Source: Saccoglossus kowalevskii
Lineage: Eukaryota; Hemichordata; Enteropneusta; Harrimaniidae
Assembly: GCF_000003605.2 (NCBI RefSeq)
Contig: NW_003147778.1
Location: 130,596-143,993 of the forward strand
Direction of reading: 5' to 3'
DNA: 13,398 nucleotides
This document shows positions 1 through 8,359 of this stretch, in pieces (position 1 is the stretch's first letter; each line of letters starts with the position of its first letter). Position numbers and translations under genes: made by a program. The notes beneath the pieces are model-generated. The model ran no database searches. It saw nothing but the letters and a program-made list of their open reading frames with translations, and was not told the origin of the DNA.

Positions 1-660
1 AGCAGCCCATCTAATAAACTGTAGTGGTATCAGAGGAATCGCTCGCATTTTGATTAACCTCAAATCTTAAAAGGTTGCGCTTTTCTCAACGCAGCAGACT
101 TATCTTTAATATCCCTCATTACCCGGGGTACGAATTAACGGCATAATTGACCTGATTTCAAAGTCAGTCTGCCAATTGAATACAAATGTAACGTTCCTTT
201 GAGCATCTACATCTCCATCAGCACGCCTTCCCATGGGAACCTGCAGGGCTCACGGTTACACATGCCCGAACTCGAAATATACATTCAGTTCTTTGAATAG
301 GATATATAATTCTATTCAATGCGAGGGAACATTTAAAGAAAGAAAAAGTCGATATCGTATATCGGTCGTAAAATAAAGAAACCCCCGGTGAATCGTCTTT
401 GCAGAAATTGTAGATGAATGGCTATGGCATTGCGTGTATATATCTGCACATATATTGTCCGTATTGGTTGCAACGAGAGATGAGACCGTATATTTCCAAC
501 TGTAACTTCTCATTAATTTATACACCCAGCGAGTCGCAACAATCGCCGCATAAATCAGCCTCGTGTATTTCAATTGCAAACGCATAGGCAGCAATAAACA
601 TCTTCTTTTCTGATAGTGCGATTAACTATTTATATGGCAAAATACTAGGAGAGTAATCCC
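1..660. other. No gene seen
   Basis: I find no open frame with coding character and no RNA gene here. The only sizeable frame is a 92-codon minus-strand one at 316-594, whose product is of ordinary random composition and matches nothing I know. The segment 200-270 is locally richer in GC, but the short frames in it are broken within about 25 codons. Confidence 0.6.
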
Positions 661-665
661 GTAAA

Positions 666-899
666 ATGTCTAGCGATTCTATTCAATTCATTTCCGATGT
701 GTCGGGAATAAAAGCACTACATGACAGTAGAATTTATGTTGCGCTCGGAGTACATGTCGGATTGAATATTATAGATCCGGAAATACATGGAGTTGTGTTT
801 TGTCGAAAACCTCCCGAGGTATATAATACAGTAAACCTCAATGACACGCATCGCTTTCCTAATGACCAATTAAAACAGTTAATCTATACATACAGCTAA
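666..899 (+). other. Weak 77-codon open frame, unrecognised
   Basis: An ATG in an acceptable animal context (three As before it) opens a 77-codon frame. The product begins MSSDSIQF and has a hydrophobic middle (YVALGVHVGLNII), with no cysteine pattern and no domain I recognise. Many codons have the purine-N-pyrimidine form often seen in coding DNA, which is the only positive sign. There is no recognisable promoter, splice or polyadenylation context, and the length is well within chance for this base composition. It may be a chance frame, a small gene or part of an exon. Confidence 0.08.
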
Positions 900-997
900 A
901 TAATTAAAGAATCGATTTGAAATGTCATAGAGGCAGCAAAACTTGGGTACAAGGTTTTCATACTCGTATTTCAATTTAGTTTTAATGTGGACATACG

Positions 998-1010
998 TAT
1001 ATATATATAT
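998..1010. repeat. (TA)n microsatellite
   Basis: An uninterrupted run of alternating T and A, 13 bases long. It has no protein-coding meaning. Similar runs occur at 3766-3782 and, shorter, near 8903. Confidence 0.8.
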
Positions 1011-1060
1011 TATTAGTTCGATACATAATACATTGCTATGGAGAAGTGGTGTATACAGAA

Positions 1061-1462
1061 CTAATTAGTATCTAGGTATAATCCGTTTAGTTTGACGCCG
1101 TTGTTTATACTGTCTGTAGCGCGGAGTGATTTTACAATACCAACCTGCATTTCTGCAGCATATTTTACTAGGTTATGACACTTCCCCAAAATAAAAGACC
1201 TATCACTGGTGGTTATTGGGTCGGACTCCTGGTCGGCACACCGACTACCGTATACTAGGGTTTGAACACGGAAATAGAATGAAATGCAGATTACGTTGAT
1301 GCCGCCAGGGTGGTCATGACGGTCATATAGCCATGTCATGTATGGTATGTGTTGCATAATTCACTGTATGCAACGTCGGCACTTGCACTTACCATTTACA
1401 CATTTCAGTGCATTCTCATGTGATGCAGCCCGTTGGATAGTTTCGACATCCCACTCGTATAT
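1061..1462 (-). other. Possible two-exon coding piece, unrecognised
   Basis: On the minus strand, an open segment at 1462-1393 (23 codons plus one base) starts right after an AG and ends AATG at a textbook donor GTAAGT (1392-1387). A pyrimidine-rich tract then leads to an acceptor, CCCTAG, ending at 1255. The next open segment, 1254-1061, continues in the matching phase (1+2) for about 64 codons to a TAG. The interval is 138 bases. The first segment reads IYEWDVETIQRAASHENALK; its W-D-x-x-T and A-A spacing loosely recalls some ankyrin-type repeats, but this is one partial unit and not a family call. The second segment has mixed codon use with many pyrimidine endings. There is no start codon in the first segment, the acceptor before it is weak, and I see no further exon upstream. 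It could be part of a gene, a decayed gene or chance. Confidence 0.15.
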
Positions 1463-2880
1463 CTAATTGGTTATATATCATTATCTGGTTGTGACGTAAT
1501 TTTCAAAGATGTCCGATAAATGTCGATGTTTCCGCTATATGCCGGTAATTTTTGATATTCGCCAACGCGTATTTTGGTGTTAAAATCGCACATACGAACC
1601 ACCATAAGAACTGAGATTTTGTCTGAGTGTACGATTGATAAGTATTTATGCCAGGTAACGAACTACCAAACGGATACATGGGATAAATATGTTCTCTAAT
1701 TCGTGACTATTTGATATCGAATCTATTAAACTCCTACAGTAATTTCGAAAAATCATTGGAGCATATAGCATTTACTACACTCGATCAAAATATTCGATAT
1801 CACACAATGATTCATTGGAGATTCTCTATTTATCCACTTGACAAGTTCAGATGGATGTTCAGCACAACGTGTAACAGTCATTTTTTTCTTACAAGCGCTA
1901 TTGTAATATCTTAAAAAGCTTCCATTCACGCAATTCACAGGTTTATTTTATCGGGGATATTATTACACTGACCACAAACAATACTGTTTTTAAAAAATCA
2001 ACAAAATACATTCGCTATCTCTAACGTAGTTAAACTACCTCCACTAACTGGCACATCAGAATACTCGGAGTCAGTGGACTGTGAATGGTAGCTACAAACA
2101 AAATTAAGAAGACAATACATACAAATTCATTGATATGATTCGAACCAATGCACACGGGGCACCCAGATACTGGAAAATATGGGATCACATCTGAGACTCC
2201 GTTGTCACGGATCAACAAGAAATTTCACAATTCGACATCATGAAATGATTTAGATGTTTTGGCAAGCATGGCACTGGTCCTTAAATATTTGTAGAACTGA
2301 TGAGGCTGAAATGTAATATAAGAGTGAAATAAACCGAAACGTGGAATATTACGACATGGAGTGAGTAAAATTAGGATTGGAAAAAATGGGGTAACTAGTC
2401 AAGTGTTACTCTGTCAAACAGATTTTACAAACATTTGTCCAAATAACTTCTTGTGCTTGTTCATATTTAAATGTAATATGTTTGATGACTTTACTACATC
2501 AAAATACTTAGTACATAACTATGCTATGATGAATGATATACTTGATATATATAAAAACACGATTGTCTCATCTCTATAGCAACCAATCATTCATCTATGT
2601 ATACGAAATTTGCATAGAAGATTTACAGGACCTCAGTGGCACATTATGCAGAATTAATGTATATCAAAACCTTATTTTCATTGAGTTTGGAGTCAATAGA
2701 TAACAATAATTCAAATAAATTCGCTTGCCTTAAAACCCTGTTTTGGCACTTTTAGGCTGCAATGCATTTTCACTTGGTGTTCAACAACATTTAAAATGTG
2801 TAAAAAAAAAAACAAAGCCCCACGAACATAAAAAACAGTTCTATTTAAATAAATAATTTCATTTTGTGATACATCTCTCT
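1463..2880. other. No gene seen
   Basis: AT-rich DNA without a convincing open frame. It holds a TGACGTAA site at 1492-1499 (CREB/ATF-like, short enough to be chance), one GCCAGGTAA motif at 1650-1658 and an A11 homopolymer at 2802-2812. The frames at 1711-1938, 2030-2218 and 2361-2579 are below chance length and overlap each other on both strands or lack any coding bias. Confidence 0.6.
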
Positions 2881-2896
2881 GGGGTAATTCACCTGA

Positions 2897-2988
2897 GACA
2901 CGTGTTCGTCACCAGAGCATATCGACGATAAGCATAGACAAATACAACGTGTCGTGTCGGTACGGAGTAGCGACGTGTGGGCGGCCAG
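2897..2988 (+). other. Exon-like open segment ending at a donor
   Basis: From just after a TGA, 31 codons stay open and run into CAG|GTAATC, a reasonable splice donor (GT at 2989-2990). The translation (beginning DTCSSPEHIDDKHRQ) is mixed and hydrophilic, and the DNA is much richer in CpG than its surroundings. A possible acceptor is the CTGAG ending at 2897, with an interrupted pyrimidine tract before it. I recognise no family. It could be an internal exon, part of a CpG-rich promoter area, or chance. Confidence 0.12.
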
Positions 2989-3243
2989 GTAATCTTTACT
3001 AAGGAGTCGATAAATTGATAGAAGCTTATGCCTTCTTCACAATAAATTGGGCATAATTTGATGATTTCTTAACGCTACTGGGATATTCGTCATAATGGAT
3101 TTTTCACCTACGACTACCCGTTAACTCGCTGGAAATTCCGGGTTCAATCTCGACCAATTAATGTGGATCTACCTATCCCACAGTGTGCACATGTAATCGT
3201 GTTACCGCCGTAATTTAAACAAAATTAAGTCGCAGACGACAGC

Positions 3244-3270
3244 GACCTGATTGTTAAACATTGTCAGGTC
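3244..3270. repeat. Short inverted repeat
   Basis: GACCTGA (3244-3250) and TCAGGTC (3264-3270) are perfect 7-base inverted arms around a 13-base spacer. The right arm runs into AGGTCA (3266-3271), the nuclear-receptor half-site. The arms face outward with an atypically long spacer, so a receptor dimer site is not a natural reading. A TATATA follows at 3279-3284. Arms of this length are expected by chance in a window of this size. Confidence 0.3.
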
Positions 3271-3418
3271 ATCGCCCTTATATACAACACACCCGTCGGC
3301 GGCGTACACGCAAGTTGTAAACGTTTGGTTTATCGCTCGGAGTGATTAATGTGCCTCCTTTCGATTACTTGTTTTAAATTAACAAGTTGCTTGCTCTAGA
3401 ATGATTTGAATTCAGAGA

Positions 3419-3451
3419 TATAAAGCAACATGTATGCAAATGAGCTCATTC
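3419..3451 (+). promoter_or_regulatory. Candidate TATA plus initiator core promoter
   Basis: TATAAAG at 3419-3425 is a strong TATA-box match. CTCATTC around 3446-3451 fits most of the initiator consensus, with its A at 3448, 29 bases from the start of the TATA box, which is the canonical spacing. An octamer ATGCAAAT (3434-3441) lies between them, inside a 12-base palindrome-containing stretch. A transcript starting at 3448 would reach a CAG|GTAATC donor at 3498 after 51 bases. The combination is suggestive, but TATA-like strings are common in AT-rich DNA. Confidence 0.2.
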
Positions 3452-3570
3452 GTATTCGCAGCACGCGCTTCTGTATCGAGTTGTTACGTTACTGCCAGGT
3501 AATCTTGTTTGAGGTTAAACGAAGCAAACAAGTTTTCACGAGTCAACTTCAAAGACTAAAGCAACGTTAG
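3430..3570 (+). other. 46-codon open frame, unrecognised
   Basis: ATG at 3430 opens a 46-codon frame ending in TAG at 3568-3570. The product is basic and hydrophobic (starts MYANELIRIRSTRF; ends LQRLKQR). It contains CAG|GTAATC at 3496-3504, so the first 23 codons could be a first coding exon. However, the TATA box just before it (3419-3425) predicts a start site inside the frame, after this ATG. The two readings conflict, and neither is secured by similarity to anything I know. Confidence 0.1.
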
Positions 3571-3765
3571 AACGTTGAGAGGAAGAACAAATCTGTTATT
3601 TATTTTTAAAATGAATATAAATTATAATGCAGATGTTATAACCCATATATTTCTTGCATTAGGGTCAACAAACAACTGACAAACATTCCATAATACGCGG
3701 TTCCAAGCAGTGAAATTTATGAAGCCTCGAAATGAGTGAGCGTGCATGTGGCACATATATCAGAT

Positions 3766-3782
3766 TATATATATATATATAT
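3766..3782. repeat. (TA)n microsatellite
   Basis: Seventeen bases of uninterrupted alternating T and A, the longest TA run in the window, lying 44 bases upstream of a second TATA-like site. Confidence 0.85.
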
Positions 3783-3825
3783 CGGTCATCCGGGTTCAGT
3801 TATGGACGTGGTCGAGAACGTTACC

Positions 3826-3855
3826 TATATATAGTGTTACTTCGGACTGTTTGCA
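3826..3855 (+). promoter_or_regulatory. Candidate TATA box near an ATG
   Basis: TATATATA at 3826-3833 is followed 29 bases later by GCACT with its A at 3855, a weak initiator match. An ATG in good context (AAAATGG) follows at 3893. The frame from that ATG runs 33 codons to a TAG at 3992-3994 and begins MALIDSEDGIGNFTVKTNG, which looks protein-like but matches no family I recognise. AAAATGGCG there also resembles a YY1 site. The nearby TA microsatellite makes a TATA match cheap, so support is low. Confidence 0.15.
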
Positions 3856-4020
3856 CTATGTAGTAGTTTTCAATGCGAATGCTTCTGTCAAAATGGCGTT
3901 GATCGATTCGGAAGACGGTATCGGAAACTTTACAGTAAAAACTAACGGAACTTCTTTTTATTCAGTAAAATTGATACAATGCTTTCTTGAGTAGTCACAT
4001 CTCGGTTAACATACTGTTTT

Positions 4021-4055
4021 GGTTTCCGCGACTGCACAATGCCTTCTTCAGGCCA
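4021..4055 (-). mobile_element. Possible retroelement 3' relic (Penelope-like?)
   Basis: Read on the minus strand, GGCCTGAAGAAGGC (from 4053 down to about 4041) is followed by CGCGGAAACC (4030-4021). From memory, the order CCTGAAGAAGGC, then a short spacer, then CGAAACG is a recurring signature near the end of Penelope-like and similar dispersed repeats in many animals. Here the second half is imperfect (CGGAAACC) and no reverse transcriptase or GIY-YIG endonuclease frame is visible nearby, so at most a short decayed end remains. TGCCTTCTTCA alone also occurs at 3029-3039 and 10872-10882, without the second half. Confidence 0.22.
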
Positions 4056-4169
4056 CTAACACTGTATATTAAACTCGTGACGAGTAAACATTCGTATATT
4101 GATGCCTCCCGGGGAAATATGCGTGTCAGAACTACCATTCGTAACCACAATCTCATTATATCTACCAAA

Positions 4170-4485
4170 TGACAGGAGATGTTGCTTTAAATAATTCCGT
4201 AAATGTGCAATGGAGAGTAAGCATGCATATCGCACGATTTATGTGAAACAAATGTGTAAAGTAAATAGCAGACTGTGGCGTATTGTTGTCGGCGTATTCT
4301 TCCTTCTATAAAGTGAATTCTCGTTTGCGCCGTTCTCGAACTCAATAATAAAAGCTCAAATCAGACTTAAATTAAGTGGAATATTAAACTACAGACAGTG
4401 CGGACGACGGATCGTATCTTTTATCTCACACTTTAATTATTGATGCCGAAGTTGAGTGGTGTGTCCGCAGACGCTGGGTCGTCAT
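4170..4485. other. No gene seen
   Basis: No open frame, RNA gene or clear repeat. The stretch is AT-rich up to about 4390 and then has more CpG until the G tract begins at 4486. Confidence 0.55.
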
Positions 4486-4497
4486 GGGGGGGGGGGG
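4486..4497 (+). repeat. G12 homopolymer
   Basis: Twelve consecutive Gs, far from expectation for DNA of this composition and presumably a slippage-grown mononucleotide repeat. Such a tract can form intermolecular G-quadruplexes, and its length is prone to sequencing error. Confidence 0.9.
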
Positions 4498-4542
4498 TTG
4501 TTCAAAACGCCGATGTATTGTTAGATTGACATCATATAATTT

Positions 4543-4560
4543 ATGCATATTCATGCAAAT
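4543..4560 (+). promoter_or_regulatory. Paired octamer-like sites
   Basis: ATGCATAT (4543-4550) and ATGCAAAT (4553-4560) lie 10 bases apart, one helical turn. The second is the exact POU-factor octamer and the first is one base off. A TTGACATC string 14-20 bases upstream resembles part of a TALE-homeodomain site. Exact octamers are expected about once in a window of this size, so only the phased pairing is notable. Confidence 0.2.
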
Positions 4561-5064
4561 TTGATTTCATCTCGTTAACGTAATCGTTGCCATGGGGTCT
4601 AATTTTGTGATGTAGCAGATGAAACTGTCAAATACTGACAAATTTCACATCACCTGTATATTCTACCTAGCATATACAATTAGAATCAATTTTGTTTGTT
4701 TTTATGTGACCTGGTTGTCGATAAGAGATATACTACTGTTAATTTTGAAGCCAACACGTGTCAGTTTAATGCTTTTGTGGATTCCACGGGAAGTTTATGA
4801 CCTCAGTTTATCGGTATTATGTGGAGTCAGCAAGGAATTCAGCGAGTTGCCATGCCAACATATTATATTTCCCTATCTTACAATTTATGTCAAAAATAGA
4901 CTTACGACTCTTGCCCTATATATACACCCTTTACTCGAATTGAAAGTATTTAGAGCACGTCTGTATGCGATGACGTAACACATACGAACACAAGGTATAT
5001 TGGTAGCATTTAACAGGCTGATAACAACTCCCCTATCTCTGTATGTCGTAAATATTGCGTAGTA

Positions 5065-5085
5065 TTTTTTTTTTTGAAAAAAAAA
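5065..5085. repeat. T11-G-A9 low-complexity palindrome
   Basis: Eleven Ts, one G and nine As in a row form a near-perfect snap-back. This is a simple low-complexity feature that could be an old poly(A)/poly(T) junction between two elements, though no flanking element is recognisable. Confidence 0.8.
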
Positions 5086-5171
5086 CTCATTAATTTAACT
5101 GAGATATCACAGCCTGCCATCGTAAAACATGTCTGACGAATGACTGACTCTCATTGTTTTACGACAGTTGT

Positions 5172-5500
5172 TGCTTTGTGGCATATATATAGTATAATTA
5201 CGTGTGTCTGGATTTATATCCAATCAATGAATTTCACATAGAATCAATTCTAACGTAAAATCATAGATCATCGGATACTGTCTTATTAGATAGACAAAAA
5301 TGAGATTTGTTTTAATTGTTTGTACGTACGTACTTATATACTACAGCTCAGAATACAATAAGTACTTTAATTTTAAATTGATCTAAGACCTAGTAACAAG
5401 TCGTCATTTTATCCAAGAATTATTTCGATTTAATATGGTAAAATAATTTAAAACCTGCTTTGTGGCATGTATTTTATAGTCATTATAGTATATATTACAG
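5172..5500 (+). repeat. Two diverged copies of a ~40-base repeat
   Basis: TGCTTTGTGGCAT occurs exactly at 5172-5184 and again at 5456-5468. After each copy, allowing a gap, TATAGTATA followed by ATTAC recurs (near 5187-5202 and near 5484-5500). The 13-base identity on the same strand 284 bases apart suggests an old local duplication or two fragments of one dispersed element. Confidence 0.4.
5322..5333. repeat. (GTAC)3
   Basis: Three tandem GTAC units forming a 12-base perfect palindrome. A short simple repeat. Confidence 0.7.
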
Positions 5501-5520
5501 TACTGTGTTAAACTAAAACA

Positions 5521-5736
5521 ATGAAAGAAAATAAATTGCTTGCAAAAAATACAAGTTTTATAATAATAATAGTATTAAATATTGGGTTATTGTCATGGGA
5601 AATCTCATTACCAGAATTAGTTTGGGTAAACGGGTTAATGCAAAATCACGCAATTATGTTAAAAGATTTAGAAACACTTAAAATGTCCTTTCATCGGCAT
5701 CTAAAAATATACGAGCGACAAAATAAGCAGGCATGA
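5521..5736 (+). other. 71-codon frame with a hydrophobic N-terminal segment
   Basis: ATG at 5521 opens 71 codons to TGA. The product starts MKENKLLAKN, then has a hydrophobic stretch at residues 12-26 (SFIIIIVLNIGLLSW), then a charged region rich in K, E, L and M (about residues 42-66) that could be helical. This resembles a single-pass or signal-anchored small protein. The isoleucine run comes from an ATA repeat, so the membrane-like part may be an accident of AT-rich simple sequence. A possible acceptor (ATTACAG) lies about 20 bases upstream of the ATG. I recognise no family. Confidence 0.13.
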
Positions 5737-5739
5737 ATA

Positions 5740-6970
5740 TCAGATTGAAATGAGGCGGCACCGAAACAATTAAATCAAAAGCATTTTATTAGCAGATGAA
5801 AAATGAATGAAAATAAAAGGCAGGATTTAATTAATAAGCTAATTATGCTAACTGGTCAGACAGGCCATTATAAACTGTTTACATAACTGACAAAATAATA
5901 AGATACCTAGTCTGAGAAATCTGTCAACAGATCTATAATTGGTCCCAACAAATAGAGAACAATATATAATCCAGACATATCTGTTTTTCGTTTCTTTATT
6001 TTTGTTATCAAAATCCCAATGAGTTCAATAACTACTGTTATTAGTATATGCGAAATTTCTAAAACAAAATACAAATTACGCCATACTACAGTAAATGCGA
6101 TTAATGACTCAGCAACGCGCCATCTATTGGCATTGTTTGTTTATACCTGAAGTTCGCTTTCCCTAACAGACGTACGGTCGAGCGCCATCAGTTGTTGCAA
6201 TGAAATTGTTGTCACTGAGCTGCCCGGCACTTTAGGTTTCACATCACTAATTGGAACTTCATGGACAACAATGTTCGCCTTCGGGTAAATTTCTCAAAGA
6301 AAAGAGGTATACTGCTCTTATTTGAAATTGTAGAAACCATATGCATTTGTTAGTCTTTCTACCTTCAATATTCTCAGAAATGCAGCCATTTTGGAAGTGT
6401 CTAATTGTAAGTTGCCCAGATTCACAGGCTACCGGTACTTGTCAATAAACAAAGCTACACCATAAAGTATACAAAGAGTTTACGATAAAACGCGGTGACA
6501 GAAAACTCATTGGTTAACAATAACCATAAGATTTTTGAGACTTTTAGAGTAAATTGGAAGCAACTTGATGGCTGCATAACGATAACATCAACCATCAGAA
6601 CACTTTGTTTGTTTCTTTATTTGTTTGTTCGTTTATATGTTTGATGTATGAAATTATGCATTGTTTATATGCTTCGAATCAACTGGCAGATTGTCCAAGT
6701 CACCTTACCTAACATTATTCAGCTGAATACCCTCTACTCAGTCCGTTGAAGACATACATCGTATTTATTAAGAATAGAGTAAAGTTCAGTTGTAGAATCA
6801 ATAGATATGTCTCATTATTCTATGACAATTTCAGAGCCTTATCATAAATGAAAATACTTTAAGAAGTGGTCAAAATTAGCAACCCATTGTTGTGATGAAT
6901 TAATTTGCATATTTTATATCTCTGCCTACATTGCACCAATTATCATTTCTCATTGTAGATTAATATAATA
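5740..6970. other. No gene seen
   Basis: No open frame over 60 codons on either strand and no RNA gene. The stretch contains the CTCF-like site listed separately and a T-rich low-complexity run (TTTG and TTTA units) at about 6605-6645. Confidence 0.6.
6117..6130 (-). promoter_or_regulatory. CTCF-like binding site
   Basis: The minus strand reads CCAATAGATGGCGC, which fits 13 of 14 positions of the CTCF core consensus CCASYAGRKGGCRS; only position 4 is off. A second GCGCCATC lies at 6182-6189, and its minus-strand reading fits 11 of 14. CTCF is a zinc-finger insulator protein found across bilaterian animals. Whether this organism has CTCF, and whether the site is bound, cannot be told from the sequence. 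Confidence 0.25.
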
Positions 6971-7500
6971 AACAGTGAAAAAAATATTCATCGAGATCTA
7001 CCATAATTTCAATACTTCCCAGAGATTTACCAGAAATGGCATACTGAGTGGAGTCAACCTGCAATTATTGAAAAAACACAGTTGCTGGCAAAGAGATTTG
7101 GCAGCCATGTGTATCATGTGGTTGACAAGTGTTGAGTTGACTGGTTGCTACTTTCGCTTTTTGTGCGCGCACCACAGCAGAAGGTAGAATAGGGACTCGA
7201 TTTTATACCATATCTTTCGCGAGCCTGATTGTAACACTTGTTCACAAATTCAGTACACAAACACGTATGCTGCCCCAGAGATATCATACTAAGACAGATA
7301 CTAAGACAGTACTCCGTCACACCGTCGATACTCCCGCTGTACTGTCTTTGTGCATACTATGAGGTATCCTTGTAATAACCTTATTATTATACATCTTTTC
7401 CTTCCAAGGATACATCATGGGAAAGTCGAAATTCATAAAGTTTAGAACAGATTTACCGAACCTCTTTGTGTGGAGTCCGGTCAACCCTGATGGCAGCCAT
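6971..7500. other. No gene seen
   Basis: Overlapping opposite-strand frames at 6975-7187 and 7114-7320 are of chance length and look like neither each other nor any known protein. The only structured element is the 12-base tandem duplication at 7286-7309. Confidence 0.55.
7286..7309 (+). repeat. Perfect 12-base tandem duplication
   Basis: ATACTAAGACAG occurs twice head to tail without mismatch. Perfect identity suggests a recent local slippage duplication. Confidence 0.85.
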
Positions 7501-7542
7501 GTTTGTTTTTATTTTTAGAGGACGCCTACGCGCGTAATCATT

Positions 7543-7552
7543 CCATATTTGG
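7543..7552. promoter_or_regulatory. Perfect CArG box (SRF-type)
   Basis: CCATATTTGG matches the serum response factor/MADS consensus CC(A/T)6GG at all ten positions and is embedded in a wider dyad, TTCCA-TATT-TGGAA. It sits at the start of a CpG-richer stretch (about 7500-8100) with a TATAAAT at 7702-7708, so a promoter or enhancer is a possible reading. About one CArG box is expected by chance in a window this size. Confidence 0.25.
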
Positions 7553-7606
7553 AATTCGCATTTCCTTGTATGGTAGGATGAAAATACCCCGTACAATACC
7601 GCAAAA

Positions 7607-8357
7607 TTACGGCACGCTGTAACCTATGGCGTTACGGTGACAGATGTATAATTACCCCATACGCCGACTTGCAACAAACAAAATATATCCGAGAATACAG
7701 TTATAAATCGCAGTTGAAGGACTACACACGCACAACTACTGAGCAGTTACCATTCTGTTGTAAACACTAACCAGGATACGCGAAACCAAGACCAAGATTC
7801 GACATCAATCAGCTTCACGTATGCTGCGAAATCACACCGGCGAAACCCTCGCTTCACATGGTTATTATGACTTGCGGAAAATAATGTTCGATCGTAAGCT
7901 TATACAACAACAAAAGAGTAGATTGAACATCCAAAATTCAAACAGGTACAAGTGCCAATCGTTACGCCATTGTTACGGTATTCCAACTCTCACACCACAT
8001 ATGTGCTATAGCCAAAGAAACGAAGAATACTTGAGGCTAGAACGCGAGATACCAGTACCAGTATATTAAATACGGCGTAGCGTTTACGGTAAACGTTTCT
8101 CAGTACCCATTTGAAGGACGTCATTCAAATATTAAATATCACGGTTCAAAAAATATACTAAAGTACTGCTAAAGTGGTCTTTTCAGAAGATGTAAATGAT
8201 AGTATTTCCAAGAATTGAAAATATGGTTAAACTTACTATTTTACCCATTTCGCTTGTGAGTGTTAATTATGTTCTTTCATGATTAAAGCCAGTAGTTGGG
8301 TGTTATTGAACTTTATTCGAACTGGGACAATGACTGTACAAATTTACGGTTAACGTT
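7607..8357 (+). promoter_or_regulatory. Cluster of TTACGG(T) motifs
   Basis: TTACGGT occurs at 7632-7638, 7973-7979, 8084-8090 and 8344-8350, with TTACGGC at 7607-7613, all on the plus strand. The last two sit in a 15-base repeat, TTTACGGTAAACGTT (8083-8097) and TTTACGGTTAACGTT (8343-8357), differing at one base. For this base composition about 0.1 TTACGGT would be expected in 720 bases on both strands. This could be a factor-binding cluster or fragments of a diverged repeat. The 82-codon frame inside it (7821-8069, begins MLRNHTGETLASHGYY) is unrecognised; it contains a donor-like AACAG|GTACAAG. Confidence 0.3.
8081..8095. repeat. 15-base perfect dyad with two forkhead-like cores
   Basis: CGTTTAC and GTAAACG are perfect 7-base arms around one G. 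Each arm carries a GTAAAC core, the forkhead-type half-site, on opposite strands. Dyads of this size are expected about once by chance here; the near copy at 8343-8357 makes it more interesting. Confidence 0.3.
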
Positions 8358-8359
8358 AT

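Larger units (their letters stand above)
4561..5520. other. No gene seen
   Basis: The 119-codon plus-strand frame at 4619-4978 is the largest here. Its product is hydrophobic and unrecognised, and its length is what chance predicts. Otherwise the segment holds a TGACGTAA at 4971-4978 and the repeats listed separately. Confidence 0.5.

Noticed and set aside
1351-1374. Inverted repeat GTTGCATA / TATGCAAC
   Set aside because: Eight-base arms with an 8-base loop are expected several times by chance in a window this size, and it has no flanking target duplication.
1340-1462. Minus-strand read-through CVNGKCKCRRC resembling the end of a short cysteine-rich channel-blocking peptide
   Set aside because: It appears only when the strong GTAAGT donor is read through. 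The frame has about 35 codons and no start codon, lacks a signal peptide and has only four cysteines, so it is a coincidence of short sequence.
3130-3160. GGTTCAATCTC as a tRNA B box
   Set aside because: The flanking bases cannot form a T-arm stem and there is no A box or acceptor stem upstream.
3439-3450. AATGAGCTCATT 12-base palindrome as a special site
   Set aside because: Around five perfect 12-base palindromes are expected by chance in this window.
5114-5167. Hairpin with 9-10 base stem (CGTAAAACA / TGTTTTACG) as a microRNA precursor
   Set aside because: The paired stem is too short for a typical precursor, the loop is about 25 bases, and several such inverted repeats are expected by chance in 13 kb.
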